A DNA stretch of 64,000 nucleotides, taken from NCBI RefSeq assembly GCF_011745145.1, contig NZ_CP050191.1, positions 2,160,984 to 2,224,983 of the forward strand, written 5' to 3'. Below, one piece after another: positions 22,355-30,862 of this stretch. The notes below the pieces were generated by a model, which made no database searches, was not told the origin of the DNA, and saw nothing but the letters and a program-made list of their open reading frames with translations. Made by a program: the position numbers and the translations under genes. The DNA comes from Mycobacterium sp. DL440. Lineage in GTDB: Bacteria; Actinomycetota; Actinomycetes; Mycobacteriales; Mycobacteriaceae. The number at the start of each line of letters is the position of its first letter. The stretch's first letter is position 1.

Positions 22355-22357
22355 CCC

Positions 22358-22684
22358 ATGTTAGGCAAATCGATCGCGCTGTTCGTCCTCGCCGCGGTGC
22401 TCGAGATCGGCGGAGCCTGGCTGGTGTGGCAGGGCGTGCGCGAGCATCGCGGCTGGATGTGGATGGGCGCCGGGGTGATCGCGCTCGGCGCCTATGGCTT
22501 CGTCGCGGCATTTCAGCCCGACGCTCACTTCGGCCGGGTCCTGGCCGCTTACGGCGGAGTGTTCATCGCCGGATCATTGTTGTGGGGCATGGCCGCCGAC
22601 GGCTTCCGGCCCGACCGTTGGGATGTCACAGGTGCACTCGTGGCCCTGCTCGGCGTCGGGCTGATCATGTACGCGCCGCGCTGA
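22358..22684 (+). CDS. YnfA-family (UPF0060) small membrane protein
   Basis: 108-residue hydrophobic protein with four predicted helices. The sequence [21 protein letters not shown], with core EIGGAWL, and the later [30 protein letters not shown] region are the hallmarks of the UPF0060/YnfA family. These proteins resemble half of a small-multidrug-resistance-type exporter; the function is not settled. It follows livF by three bases and is probably transcribed with the liv operon, although it is not a transporter subunit. Confidence 0.9.
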   Translation: MLGKSIALFVLAAVLEIGGAWLVWQGVREHRGWMWMGAGVIALGAYGFVAAFQPDAHFGRVLAAYGGVFIAGSLLWGMAADGFRPDRWDVTGALVALLGVGLIMYAPR

Positions 22685-22689
22685 GCCCG

Positions 22690-23409
22690 TCAGCTCAGAT
22701 GGGCGCTGTCGTCGTCGATCACCGCGGTGGCGGCCTCATCAATGATCGCCCGCATCGCGCGTTCGGCGGCCGCCTCGTCGCGCAGCCGAATGGCCCGGGC
22801 CACCTCGTCGTGCAACTCGATGGCCGCCGGGTTGGGGGAGTCCGGCATCAGGCCGTGTTCGGTGCGCCCGGCCAGGACCTCGGCCACCACGTCAGTGAGT
22901 GCGCGGAACATCTCGTTGCCGCTGGCGTCCAGGAGGGTCTGGTGGAAAACCTTGTCCGCCAGCAGGTATGCGTCGAGGTTGCCGGACCGTCCGTGCACCA
23001 CCATGTCGGAGACGGCGGCAGCCAAGATTCGGCATTGGTCGGGGTTGGCCCGCCGTGCGGCGAGGGCCGCGGCGGCCGGTTCGAAACCTCGTCGCAGCTC
23101 GGACAGTGATGCCAGGAACGGCACTCGGTCCCCGGCGTCCAAGCGCCAGCGAATCAGTCTGGGATCGAACACATTCCACTTGCGTGACGGCTGCACCGTG
23201 ATCCCGACCCGACGCCGCGACTCCACCATGCCCATCGACTCCAGCACCCGGATCACCTCGCGCGCGACGCTGCGGGACACCTCGTGCTCGGCGCTGACTC
23301 GGTCCAGGGTCAGCACCTGCTCGGCCGCCAGTGCGCCGGAGACGATCCCGGTACCGAGCGCCGTCAGCAGGTTGGCATGCAACGCGCCGACGTTTGAGGG
23401 CGAGGACAC
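22690..23409 (-). CDS. GntR-family (FadR subfamily) transcriptional regulator of gluconate genes
   Basis: 239-residue regulator: N-terminal winged helix (DRVSAEHEVSRSVAREVIRVLESMGMVESRRRVGITV) followed by an all-helical FCD effector domain. That domain contains the acidic/His metal-binding residues usual in the subfamily (ELHDEVARAI, the D and H near the C-terminus). It is divergent from gntK and gntP, so it is the likely repressor that senses gluconate or a phosphorylated derivative. It is convergent with the YnfA-family gene, with five bases between the stops. Confidence 0.88.
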   Translation of the reverse strand: MSSPSNVGALHANLLTALGTGIVSGALAAEQVLTLDRVSAEHEVSRSVAREVIRVLESMGMVESRRRVGITVQPSRKWNVFDPRLIRWRLDAGDRVPFLASLSELRRGFEPAAAALAARRANPDQCRILAAAVSDMVVHGRSGNLDAYLLADKVFHQTLLDASGNEMFRALTDVVAEVLAGRTEHGLMPDSPNPAAIELHDEVARAIRLRDEAAAERAMRAIIDEAATAVIDDDSAHLS

Positions 23410-23492
23410 GGTTACATCCTGTCATATCGTGGACATGCGGGCTAAAGAACCGATGTAACCAGCTGAGTGTTGCAAACATATGCCTTTTAAGT

Positions 23493-23522
23493 CATGCTGT
23501 GTGACGACAGACACACAGCATG
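23493..23522. promoter_or_regulatory. Perfect inverted repeat in front of gluconokinase
   Basis: CATGCTGTGTG (23493-23503) and CACACAGCATG (23512-23522) form an 11-bp perfect inverted repeat with an 8-nt spacer, ending 10 bases before the gntK ATG. It is a candidate operator for the divergent GntR-type regulator. As RNA it would be a hairpin close to the start codon, with little room for a Shine-Dalgarno sequence (GAGGCGG lies just after it). Confidence 0.6.
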
Positions 23523-23532
23523 AGGCGGATGT

Positions 23533-24048
23533 ATGGGTTCACCAGTCGTGGTCATGGGCGTATCGGGGTCCGGCAAATCGACAGTCGGCGCCGCGCTGGC
23601 ACAGCGGATGCGGGTGCCGTTCGCCGACGCCGATGACTTTCACCCCGCCGCCAACATTGCCAAGATGTCTGCCGGCCATGCCCTCGACGACGACGATCGC
23701 TACCCGTGGCTGGAGTCGATCGGTGAGTGGCTCGCCAAGCACCACGATGGCGGCGTGATGAGCTGCTCGGCGCTCAAACACAAGTACCGCGACCAATTGC
23801 GCCGGCACTGCCCCGATGTGGTGTTTCTCCATCTGAGCGGATCACCAGAGGTGATCCGCCGACGCCAGGCCAGCCGACCAGGGCATTTCATGCCGGCCGC
23901 CCTGCTGGACTCGCAATTCGCGACGCTGGAGCCGCTCGGTCCCGATGAAGCCGGTGCCGCCATCGACGTGGATCAGAGCATCGACGCCATTATCGATGAA
24001 TATATGGTCCAATCCGACACTGCGACAACAGGACAGGAGAAGCGATGA
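23533..24048 (+). CDS. gntK: Gluconokinase
   Basis: 171-residue carbohydrate kinase that phosphorylates D-gluconate to 6-phosphogluconate, feeding the pentose phosphate pathway. Walker A GVSGSGKST is at residues 9-17, followed by the diagnostic FADADDFHP, HALDDDDRYPWL and SCSALKHKYRD motifs. FLHLSGS and the RPGHFMP region complete the family pattern. Length is normal for the family. The stop overlaps the permease start by four bases (ATGA), so import and phosphorylation are co-expressed. Confidence 0.96.
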   Translation: MGSPVVVMGVSGSGKSTVGAALAQRMRVPFADADDFHPAANIAKMSAGHALDDDDRYPWLESIGEWLAKHHDGGVMSCSALKHKYRDQLRRHCPDVVFLHLSGSPEVIRRRQASRPGHFMPAALLDSQFATLEPLGPDEAGAAIDVDQSIDAIIDEYMVQSDTATTGQEKR

Positions 24049-25493
24049 CCTCGGCGCTCACTCATCTCGCGGCCGGGACGGAGCTGGTCGAGCCGGTGGC
24101 GGGCGGCGCGCAGTTGATCCTGGCCGCACTGGCCGGCATCGCCCTGATCGTCGTGCTCATCACGATCGTCAAACTGCATCCGTTCCTGGCCCTGATCTTC
24201 GGCGCGCTGACCGTGGGCATGGCATCGGGCGAAAACATGAGCGACGTGCTCGCCTCGTTCTCCAGCGGCTTCGGGTCAACTGCTGCCAGCGTCGGGATAT
24301 TGATCGCTCTCGGCGCGATGTTCGCCAAGCTGTTGGCCGACACCGGGGGAGCGGACGAGATCGTCGACACCATCGTCGGGCACGCGTCACCGCGGGCGCT
24401 GCCATGGGCAATGGCGTTGGTGGGCGCGATCATCGGACTGCCGATGTTCTTCGAGATCGGGCTGGTGCTGTTGATGCCGGTGATCTATCTGGTGGCCCGC
24501 CGTTCTCAACTGTCCCTGATCACCGTCGGCATCCCCGCGCTGGCGGGCTTGTCGGCCATGCACGGATTCGTTCCACCACACCCGGGACCGGTCGCCGCGA
24601 TCTCATTGCTCAACGCCGATCTCGGCGTCACGCTGGCGCTGGGTGTGCTGGTCGCAATCCCGACGATCGTGGTGGCAGGTCCGTTGTTCGGCAAATTGGC
24701 TGGTCGCTGGGTGGTCTTGGAAGTCCCGGACCGGTTCGACGCGGCGGACTCTGCGAGCGCTGACGCCGGTGGCGGTGCCACGGCCAGTGCGGCGGGGACG
24801 ACTACGACCACCACCACGAAGGCGCGACCGACGTTCGTGATGACCATGTTCAGCGTGCTGCTGCCGGTGGCACTGATGATGGGCAAAGCGCTCGTCGACA
24901 TCCTCGTCGACGACAAGTCGCATCTGTTGCGTCAGACGTTCGACATCCTCGGCCAACCCTTGATGGCGTTGCTGATCGCGGTGGTCGTCGGCATGTTCAC
25001 TCTCGGTGGCGGCGCCAAGATGAGTCGCGACCAGATCGTGAAATGTATTGAGTCATCGCTGCCTCCGGTGGCCGGCATCATCCTGATCGTGGCGGCCGGT
25101 GGCGGATTCAAGCAGGTTCTGGTCGACACCGGGATCGGCACCCTGCTCGCCGAATGGGCCAAGGGCGCGAACCTGTCGGTCGTGCTGCTGGCGTGGGTGC
25201 TGGCGGTCCTGATCCGGCTGGCCACCGGGTCGGCCACCGTGGCCACTATTACCGCCTCGTCACTGATGCTTGGCCTGGTCGAGGGGATGAGCACCGGCGA
25301 GGTGTCCCTGGTGGTGCTCGCGGTGGGTGCCGGGTCGTTGTTCTTCTCGCATGTCAATGACGCCGGATTCTGGCTCGTGAAGGAATATTTCGGGATGACC
25401 GTGGGCCAGACCATCAAGTCCTGGTCGCTGATGGAAACCGTGCTGTCGGTGTCCGGTCTGGTTTTCGTCCTCTTGCTGGGACTGGTGGTCTGA
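24045..25493 (+). CDS. gntP: Gluconate permease, GntP family
   Basis: 482-residue GntP-family proton symporter with about 12-14 hydrophobic helices. Family signatures include LHPFLALIFGALTVGMASGE, GLPMFFEIGLVLLMP, GFVPPHPGPVAA and RLATGSATVATITA. A hydrophilic loop rich in Ala, Gly and a run of Thr (around residues 235-265) splits the two halves and is longer than usual. It is the last gene of the gluconate operon and is followed by a strong bidirectional hairpin. Confidence 0.95.
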   Translation: MTSALTHLAAGTELVEPVAGGAQLILAALAGIALIVVLITIVKLHPFLALIFGALTVGMASGENMSDVLASFSSGFGSTAASVGILIALGAMFAKLLADTGGADEIVDTIVGHASPRALPWAMALVGAIIGLPMFFEIGLVLLMPVIYLVARRSQLSLITVGIPALAGLSAMHGFVPPHPGPVAAISLLNADLGVTLALGVLVAIPTIVVAGPLFGKLAGRWVVLEVPDRFDAADSASADAGGGATASAAGTTTTTTTKARPTFVMTMFSVLLPVALMMGKALVDILVDDKSHLLRQTFDILGQPLMALLIAVVVGMFTLGGGAKMSRDQIVKCIESSLPPVAGIILIVAAGGGFKQVLVDTGIGTLLAEWAKGANLSVVLLAWVLAVLIRLATGSATVATITASSLMLGLVEGMSTGEVSLVVLAVGAGSLFFSHVNDAGFWLVKEYFGMTVGQTIKSWSLMETVLSVSGLVFVLLLGLVV

Positions 25494-25504
25494 GCCGGTA
25501 AACC

Positions 25505-25554
25505 GAGCCCCTACGTGGGGCGCCCGTGCGAACGGGCACCCCACGTAATGGCTC
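25505..25554. terminator. Bidirectional terminator between gluconate permease and RDD gene
   Basis: Long hairpin between convergent genes: outer GAGCC/GGCTC, then TACGTGGGG/CCCCACGTA, one mismatch, then GCCCGT/ACGGGC around a four-base loop. It is nearly perfect over about 20 pairs and lies directly after both stop codons. It has no U tract, as is common in mycobacteria. Confidence 0.85.
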
Positions 25555-26085
25555 TCAGCCGCGGACCACCTGTGTTCCGCCGGCGAGTTCGTCGTGCTTG
25601 CCCTGTTTGGTGGGGCTCGAGCTGATGGTCACCGCGATGATGATCATCGCGACGACGGCCAGGAGGCCGCCCACCCACGGAATGATCGTCAGGAGGGTGA
25701 AGGCATTGCGGATCGCCGACTGCGCGGCCGTCGGCTTGGCCGCCGTGCCCGGACCGTGCACGGCGAGCCCGAGCAGCTTCTTGCCCGGTGTCGCGCCCAT
25801 CGACACCTCGAAAGCCACGTAATAGACGAACATCAGCAGTCCGGTGAACAGGCCGGTCACCCAGTAGCTCGACAGCGAGTCGGTGACGAACGACAGGAAG
25901 AACGCCCCGATCATGACGAAGATCCCGTCGATCACCCTCGCGAACCAGCGCCGGCCCAGGCCGCCAGGCGCTTGCCCGCCGTAGGCCGGGGGGTACCCAC
26001 CCGATGGTTGGCCGCCATAAGGCGGCGGATAGCCGCCCGGTTGTCCGTACTGACCGAATTCCGGTTGATAGTCACCCGTGCTCAT
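25555..26085 (-). CDS. RDD-domain membrane protein with Pro/Gly/Tyr-rich N-terminus
   Basis: 176-residue protein. The first 55 residues are a low-complexity cytoplasmic tail with repeated GGYPPxYGGQ units. The RDD domain follows (RRWFARVIDGIFVMIGAFF, then hydrophobic helices and MGATPGKKLLGLAVHG), with a final TM segment near residue 140-165. The repeated tail is common in actinobacterial membrane proteins; function is unknown. It faces the gluconate operon across the shared terminator and may be cotranscribed with the upstream DoxX gene (nine bases between them). Confidence 0.85.
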   Translation of the reverse strand: MSTGDYQPEFGQYGQPGGYPPPYGGQPSGGYPPAYGGQAPGGLGRRWFARVIDGIFVMIGAFFLSFVTDSLSSYWVTGLFTGLLMFVYYVAFEVSMGATPGKKLLGLAVHGPGTAAKPTAAQSAIRNAFTLLTIIPWVGGLLAVVAMIIIAVTISSSPTKQGKHDELAGGTQVVRG

Positions 26086-26094
26086 GCCCCAACG

Positions 26095-26898
26095 CTACCG
26101 ATCACGGCGCTGGTCGAGTTGCGCTCGCGCGATATCGGCCACCGCGGCAGAGCGTTCGCGGGCCGCCTCGGCGAGTTCGGGTGCGCGCTCACGGGCGATG
26201 TGCGCGAGCTCGGTGGCGCGTTCGCGGGCCGCGTCGGCCACCTCGGGTCCGTGTTCCCGCGCGAGTTGCGCCAACTCGGAGGCCAATTCGGTCGTCCGCT
26301 CCACAGCTGCATCGGCCAGTTCGCGGCCCCGTTCGGCGCCGACGGCCAGGCCGTGCCCGACCTTCTCGGCGAACGCGCTGTCGGCGAGCGCATTGCCGTT
26401 GAGGCTGCCGGACGTCACACCGGGAACAGCGGCGGCGACGCTGGCCGAGACCTGCCGTGCAGCCCGGCGTCCGCGCCAGGCCAGGGACGGTTTGCCCGCG
26501 GTGTCCGCCGCCGCGATGATCAAGCCGCCCAGCAGGCTCACATCGGTGAGAAACTCACGGCGCTGAGCCGCGGCGTGTTGCGGGTCGGAATCTTTCATGA
26601 ATGCCTGTGAGCCAACGCTTCTCGGAATCATCGTGACGGCCAGCGCCGTCGCGGTCAGCCGCGGTGCCCGGCCGAGCGCCAGGAGGAGCCCACCTGCCAC
26701 CTGAACCACCGCGTTGACCCGGGTAACCGCGTCTGCGTTGTTTGGCACCCCGGCCCCGACCGGGCCGGGTAGTGCACTCAACACCCCGAGAGTTCTGTGC
26801 GTCGTCTCGGTCGAGGTACTCGGGTCGCGCAGGGTGTCGACGCCTCGGGCAATGAAGGTCGCAGACAACATGGGGCGGGCGATTCGTCTGATCAACAT
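26095..26898 (-). CDS. DoxX-family membrane protein with helical repeat tail
   Basis: 267-residue protein. The N-terminal half is a DoxX-type domain (IARPMLSATFIARGVDTLRDP and four hydrophobic helices including QVAGGLLLALGRAPRL). The C-terminal 100 residues are hydrophilic, Ala/Glu/Arg-rich and built from imperfect 11-12 residue units around ARER-PELAEAARERA. This predicts a long amphipathic helix or coiled coil, not part of canonical DoxX proteins. DoxX-like proteins have been linked to membrane redox or thiol stress, but the role here is unknown. Confidence 0.85.
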   Translation of the reverse strand: MLIRRIARPMLSATFIARGVDTLRDPSTSTETTHRTLGVLSALPGPVGAGVPNNADAVTRVNAVVQVAGGLLLALGRAPRLTATALAVTMIPRSVGSQAFMKDSDPQHAAAQRREFLTDVSLLGGLIIAAADTAGKPSLAWRGRRAARQVSASVAAAVPGVTSGSLNGNALADSAFAEKVGHGLAVGAERGRELADAAVERTTELASELAQLAREHGPEVADAARERATELAHIARERAPELAEAARERSAAVADIARAQLDQRRDR

Positions 26899-27059
26899 GG
26901 GCTAGGAGTTCCCAGAGCCCGCCAGGGCAAACCTGTCCGGTCAGGTCAACGGTGCCCGGCCAGCAGCCCGCGGTGAGGACGGAGTGTTCGTTCCCGGCCA
27001 CGGCGCCCTTCGTGATGCCCGCTGACAAATTTAGTTAGCCCATATGCGACGATTCGCCG

Positions 27060-27878
27060 ATGACCGAGGTTGTCGCCCATTTCGTGCAGTCCGAGCAGGA
27101 CAGATTCCATCCGACTCGCTTTGCGCAGAGCCACTGGGGTGCGGATCATCTCAACGGGCCGGCCCTGGTCGGCCTGGCTGCTCGGGCGTTGGAGTCAGCG
27201 TTCGGGCTTCCCGAGTTTCTTCCGGCCCGGTTGACGGTCGACCTGTTCAAAGCCGCGCGCGGGCTAAAGACCACGACAAAGGTGGCGTTGATCCGTGACG
27301 GCAGGCGGGTCCGCAACTCCGAGTGCGAGCTGGTGCAGGACGGCGTGACAGTGGCACGTGCGACATTGGTGCAATACCGGCTGAGTGCTCCGCCACGGGG
27401 TGAGGAATGGACTGCGGCTACCGACTTCGAACCACCCGCCGCACTCGATGGGAACCGGACGACGTACATGGGCAGTGACGCGGGAGGATGGGGTCGCGCC
27501 ATCGCCGACCACCAGAACGCGTCGCGTAAGCGGTTCATGAACCGCACCATCACGGTGGTGCAGGGACATCCGAATTCGCCGTTCGTGCGGGCGGCGATGG
27601 CTGCCGAGGGCACCAGCCTGGTCACGAACTTGGGCACCGCCGGCGTCGGCTACATCAACGGTGACCTCACGGTCGCGCTGTCCCGGCTTCCGGGAGACGA
27701 GTGGATCGGCGTGGAGGCGGATTCGCATCGGGCCGCTGACGGCATCGCGGTTGGCGCCTCGACGTTGTACGACAGTTCCGGGGCGTTCGGCACCGGCCTG
27801 GTCACTGCGATCAGCAACCCGGCGGCTCAGATCGATTTCAACAACGACCCGTTCCCGGATCGCACCGCACCACGGTGA
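27060..27878 (+). CDS. Acyl-CoA thioesterase-like (double hotdog) protein
   Basis: 272-residue protein resembling the TesB-like/4HBT_3 thioesterase family: an N-terminal hotdog half (SHWGADHLNGPALVGLAARALE, PARLTVDLFKAA, RVRNSECELVQDG) and a C-terminal half (TSLVTNLGTAGVGYINGDLTVAL, WIGVEADSHRAADGIAVGASTLYDSSGAFG). Such proteins hydrolyse or bind acyl-CoA thioesters in lipid metabolism. It is divergent from the DoxX gene. No Shine-Dalgarno is obvious before the ATG; ATG at 27044 is in another frame. The substrate cannot be inferred. Confidence 0.8.
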   Translation: MTEVVAHFVQSEQDRFHPTRFAQSHWGADHLNGPALVGLAARALESAFGLPEFLPARLTVDLFKAARGLKTTTKVALIRDGRRVRNSECELVQDGVTVARATLVQYRLSAPPRGEEWTAATDFEPPAALDGNRTTYMGSDAGGWGRAIADHQNASRKRFMNRTITVVQGHPNSPFVRAAMAAEGTSLVTNLGTAGVGYINGDLTVALSRLPGDEWIGVEADSHRAADGIAVGASTLYDSSGAFGTGLVTAISNPAAQIDFNNDPFPDRTAPR

Positions 27879-28276
27879 CCGCCTGACCTGGCACTGAGGT
27901 TTCCAGACCGGCCGCAGCGGCCATATAGCAGACATGGCCGGGGTGGAGGACGGATTCGAGCGCGCGCTGTTGCAGCCGCCGGGAACCTCGTCGCCCTGAT
28001 CGAAGGGACGAAGCCGGGCGCCGCAACCACTCGGATACTGGCCACCGCCATGTCCGGCGGTGACGGACGTACTGGTCGATTTTGTAGTCCATTTTTGATC
28101 GACCCGATTTGATCTCTTGCTTCCGGCTGTCGGGTTGGGCATCGTGGCGAGGCTTCTGTACCACCCCTTGAACCCCTGATCAGCGCTCACTCACCACCGA
28201 TCGGCACGGTCATGTCCACCGCCGGCTCGGCCACCCAGTGCTCGACGCTCTTCGACCGACCGAAAGAACGCATGAC
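27879..28276. promoter_or_regulatory. Structured 398-base leader upstream of transport/monooxygenase operon
   Basis: No convincing gene was seen here. The region holds several self-complementary elements. GGCCGC-A-GCGGCC is at 27910-27922. A long-range helix GACATGGC (27931-27938) with GCCATGTC (28047-28054) is extended inward by GGTGG/CCACC and encloses about 108 bases with a further hairpin. Then come GGTCGAT (28074-28080) with ATCGACC (28098-28104), and CCCGA (28103-28107) with TCGGG (28130-28134), which overlap and so could be alternative structures. This is the architecture of a cis-regulatory leader (riboswitch or attenuator), but no known class could be matched by eye. Confidence 0.45.
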
Positions 28277-29941
28277 ATGCCTCGTACCGTCCTTCGCCAT
28301 GCCCTGATGACGTCCGCCATTGCCTTTTCGGTTGCGATGGTGGCTGCCGGCTGCGGAAGTGGGGCGCAGAACGAATCCTCGGGCGAGGGCGGCACGCCGG
28401 TGAGCGGCGGGTCCATCGTGTACGGCGCAGACCGTGAGCCGACCTGCCTGGATCCGCACAACTTCGGCGACATGCCGCAGACCTACGTTGCCCGGCAGTA
28501 CCTGGACTCACTGGTGTCCGAGCGACCCGACGGCTCGGTGGTGCCGTGGCTGGCCGATTCGTGGACGGTGTCCCCGGACGGACTGGTCTACACCTTCGCG
28601 ATCCGCTCCGGAGTGAAATTTCACGACGGCACCCCACTGGATGCCGCTGCGGTGCAGGCCAACTTCGAGCAGATCCTGGATCCGGCCACCCAGTCGCAGA
28701 CCGATACGGGTTACCTGAGGCCGTACTACAAGTCGTCGCGCGCGGTGAATACGTCCACGTTCGAGCTCACCTTGTCCTCACCGTATTCCGCTCTGCTGCC
28801 GGTGCTTTCGCAGGCGTTCTTCGGAATCGAGTCACCCAAGGCGATGGCCCGTGGGCTGGAGGCCAACTGCCAGTCGCCGGTCGGCACCGGACCTTTCATC
28901 GTCAGACAGTGGATCCGCGGCCAGAGCGTCGAACTGGACCGCAACCCTGACTACGACTCGGCCCCGCAAGACGCCAAACACCAGGGACCGGCCTACCTCG
29001 AGCACGTCAGTTGGAAGTTCCTCGAAGACGGATCGGTCCGCTTCGCGGCGGTGCAGGGACGCGACGCCGACATCATCTTCAACCCACCGCCGCAGCAGAA
29101 GGCGGCGCTGGAAGCCGACCGCAACCTGGTTCTGCAGGCCTTCACCCACACCGGGCTGCCCAACGGCATCGCGCTGAACACCAGCCACAAGCCGTTCGAT
29201 GACAAGGCGGTGCGTCAAGCGTTCATCCACGGTGCCAACGCCGAAGCGGCCGTTCGCAGCGCGTATCTCGGCGTTTTCGACTGGGAGCCGGGCCCGCTGT
29301 CGTCGACCACGCCCTACCTGCGCGAAGACCTGCGCGACCACTACGCACATGACCCGGACAAGGCCAACTCGCTCCTGGATTCCGCGGGATGGACCCAGCG
29401 CGATGCCGACGGCTACCGCACCAAGGACGGCCGGCGGCTGACCGCACAACTGGTCTACTCGTCGGACCCGGGAGACACGCCGCCCGCCGATGTGACGCTG
29501 TTCCAGAACATTCAGGCCGCCGAGAAGGAGATCGGCTTCGATGTGGTGCTCAAGCCGCTCCCAGCCGACCAGTACTACGCGGCATTTACGAACAAGGATG
29601 CCTATGACGGCCTGACCGGCGCGTACTGGAACAGCCCGACGCCCGCCGTGCTCTCGATCGTGTACTCCAGCGATTCGCTGAAAGCTGCTCCGGGCAACAA
29701 CATGTCGTGGGTTTCGGACCCGAAGATCGATGATCTGTTGCACCAGGCGGCAGCGTCGATCGACGTCGAGCAGCAGAAGAAGCTCTATGGCGAGGTCGAG
29801 CAGATCGTCGCCGAGAACGCCTATCACCTCGGGCTGTACCCGCAGACCACCCGACTGGTCGCCAAGAAGCGGCTCAAGGATGTCTGGATCGAGCCCTCGG
29901 AGGGTGAGCCGGTGCTGCACGACGCCTGGTTGGCACCATGA
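28277..29941 (+). CDS. Peptide/nickel-type ABC transporter substrate-binding lipoprotein
   Basis: 554-residue SBP_bac_5 family protein. The signal peptide MPRTVLRHALMTSAIAFSVA ends in lipobox VAAGC, so it is exported and lipid-anchored. Family features follow: PTCLDPHNFGDM, SDGLVYTFAIRSGVKFHDG-type segment (VYTFAIRSGVKFHDGTPL), and IALNTSHKPFDDKAVRQAF. The start was set at the Met of the signal peptide; an in-frame ATG at 28238 would add 13 polar residues before it. First gene of a six-gene chain; its stop overlaps the first permease (ATGA). Ligand unknown; the downstream flavin enzymes suggest an oxidisable small molecule rather than a peptide. Confidence 0.92.
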   Translation: MPRTVLRHALMTSAIAFSVAMVAAGCGSGAQNESSGEGGTPVSGGSIVYGADREPTCLDPHNFGDMPQTYVARQYLDSLVSERPDGSVVPWLADSWTVSPDGLVYTFAIRSGVKFHDGTPLDAAAVQANFEQILDPATQSQTDTGYLRPYYKSSRAVNTSTFELTLSSPYSALLPVLSQAFFGIESPKAMARGLEANCQSPVGTGPFIVRQWIRGQSVELDRNPDYDSAPQDAKHQGPAYLEHVSWKFLEDGSVRFAAVQGRDADIIFNPPPQQKAALEADRNLVLQAFTHTGLPNGIALNTSHKPFDDKAVRQAFIHGANAEAAVRSAYLGVFDWEPGPLSSTTPYLREDLRDHYAHDPDKANSLLDSAGWTQRDADGYRTKDGRRLTAQLVYSSDPGDTPPADVTLFQNIQAAEKEIGFDVVLKPLPADQYYAAFTNKDAYDGLTGAYWNSPTPAVLSIVYSSDSLKAAPGNNMSWVSDPKIDDLLHQAAASIDVEQQKKLYGEVEQIVAENAYHLGLYPQTTRLVAKKRLKDVWIEPSEGEPVLHDAWLAP

Positions 29942-30861
29942 AGCGGGTGCTGATCCGGATCGCCGGGATGATCGGAGTGCTCTGGGGCGCAGCGACATTG
30001 ACGTTTCTCGCCCAGCACCTGATGCCGGGCGACCCGGCCCAGACGATCCTCGGCGGCGCCGGCTCCAAACCCAGCCCCGAGCAACTGGCAGCAGTCAACG
30101 CACAGTACGGATTCGACCGGCCACTGCTGATGCAGTATGTCGACTATCTCGGTGGGCTACTGCGCGGCGATCTGGGGACGTCGTACGTGCTCAAGCAACC
30201 GGTCGCCGACATCATCGCGCAGCAGGTCGGCCCGACCCTGGTGTTGACGATCACCGCGTTGGTGGCCTCGTGGGGGATTGCGGTGGTGGTCACCCTGCTG
30301 ACCGCGCATCGCAGTCGGGCGCTGGCTGCGCTCGGTTCGGGCGTGGAGATTTTTCTGGCCGCGTTGCCGCAGTATTGGCTGGGCATTGTGCTGTTGGTAG
30401 TCTTCGCATTCCAGTTGCACCTGTTCCCGGTCGTCGGTGACGACGGAGTGGCCGGTCTGGTGCTGCCCGCGTTGACCCTGGCGCTGCCTTTGGCCGGTTT
30501 CCTCGGCCAGGTGACCCGCGACGAGTTCTCCACGGCCATGGAGCAACCATTCGCCGTGTCGGCACGCGCGCGGGGGATGAGTGACTGGGGTGTGCGCTGG
30601 CGACATGCGTTGCGGCACGCGGTGTTACCTGGCCTGTCTCTTTCGGGCTGGGCCCTGGGATCGTTGTTCTCGACGGCTGTGATCGTCGAGATCGTGTTCG
30701 TCCGACCCGGTTTGGGCCGCATCCTGGTCGACGCCGTCTCCAAGCAGGACATGCCGGTGGTGGTGGGCGTGACGCTGCTGGTGGCGTTGGTCTACGTGGT
30801 GGCGAACCTCTTGGTCGACGTCGCCTTCGTCCGGGTCGATTCCCGCCTCAGGAGGGCGTGA
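29938..30861 (+). CDS. ABC transporter permease, DppB-like
   Basis: 307-residue permease of the DppB/OppB family with six hydrophobic helices. The N-terminal pattern RIAGMIGVLWGAATLTFLAQHLMPGDPA (short core MPGDPA) and GFDRPLLMQYVDYLGGLLRGDLGTS are typical, as is the coupling-loop region SARARGMSDWGVRWRHALRHAVLP. It pairs with the next gene to form the channel. It starts inside the binding-protein stop and is followed one base later by the second permease gene. Confidence 0.93.
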   Translation: MKRVLIRIAGMIGVLWGAATLTFLAQHLMPGDPAQTILGGAGSKPSPEQLAAVNAQYGFDRPLLMQYVDYLGGLLRGDLGTSYVLKQPVADIIAQQVGPTLVLTITALVASWGIAVVVTLLTAHRSRALAALGSGVEIFLAALPQYWLGIVLLVVFAFQLHLFPVVGDDGVAGLVLPALTLALPLAGFLGQVTRDEFSTAMEQPFAVSARARGMSDWGVRWRHALRHAVLPGLSLSGWALGSLFSTAVIVEIVFVRPGLGRILVDAVSKQDMPVVVGVTLLVALVYVVANLLVDVAFVRVDSRLRRA

Positions 30862-30862
30862 C

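Noticed and set aside
27931-28054. SAM-I or SAM-IV riboswitch
   Set aside because: Some fragments (GGGAC, GCAACC-like) look suggestive and the operon may be sulfur-related, but the conserved core and P3 arrangement could not be aligned, so only a generic structured leader is claimed.
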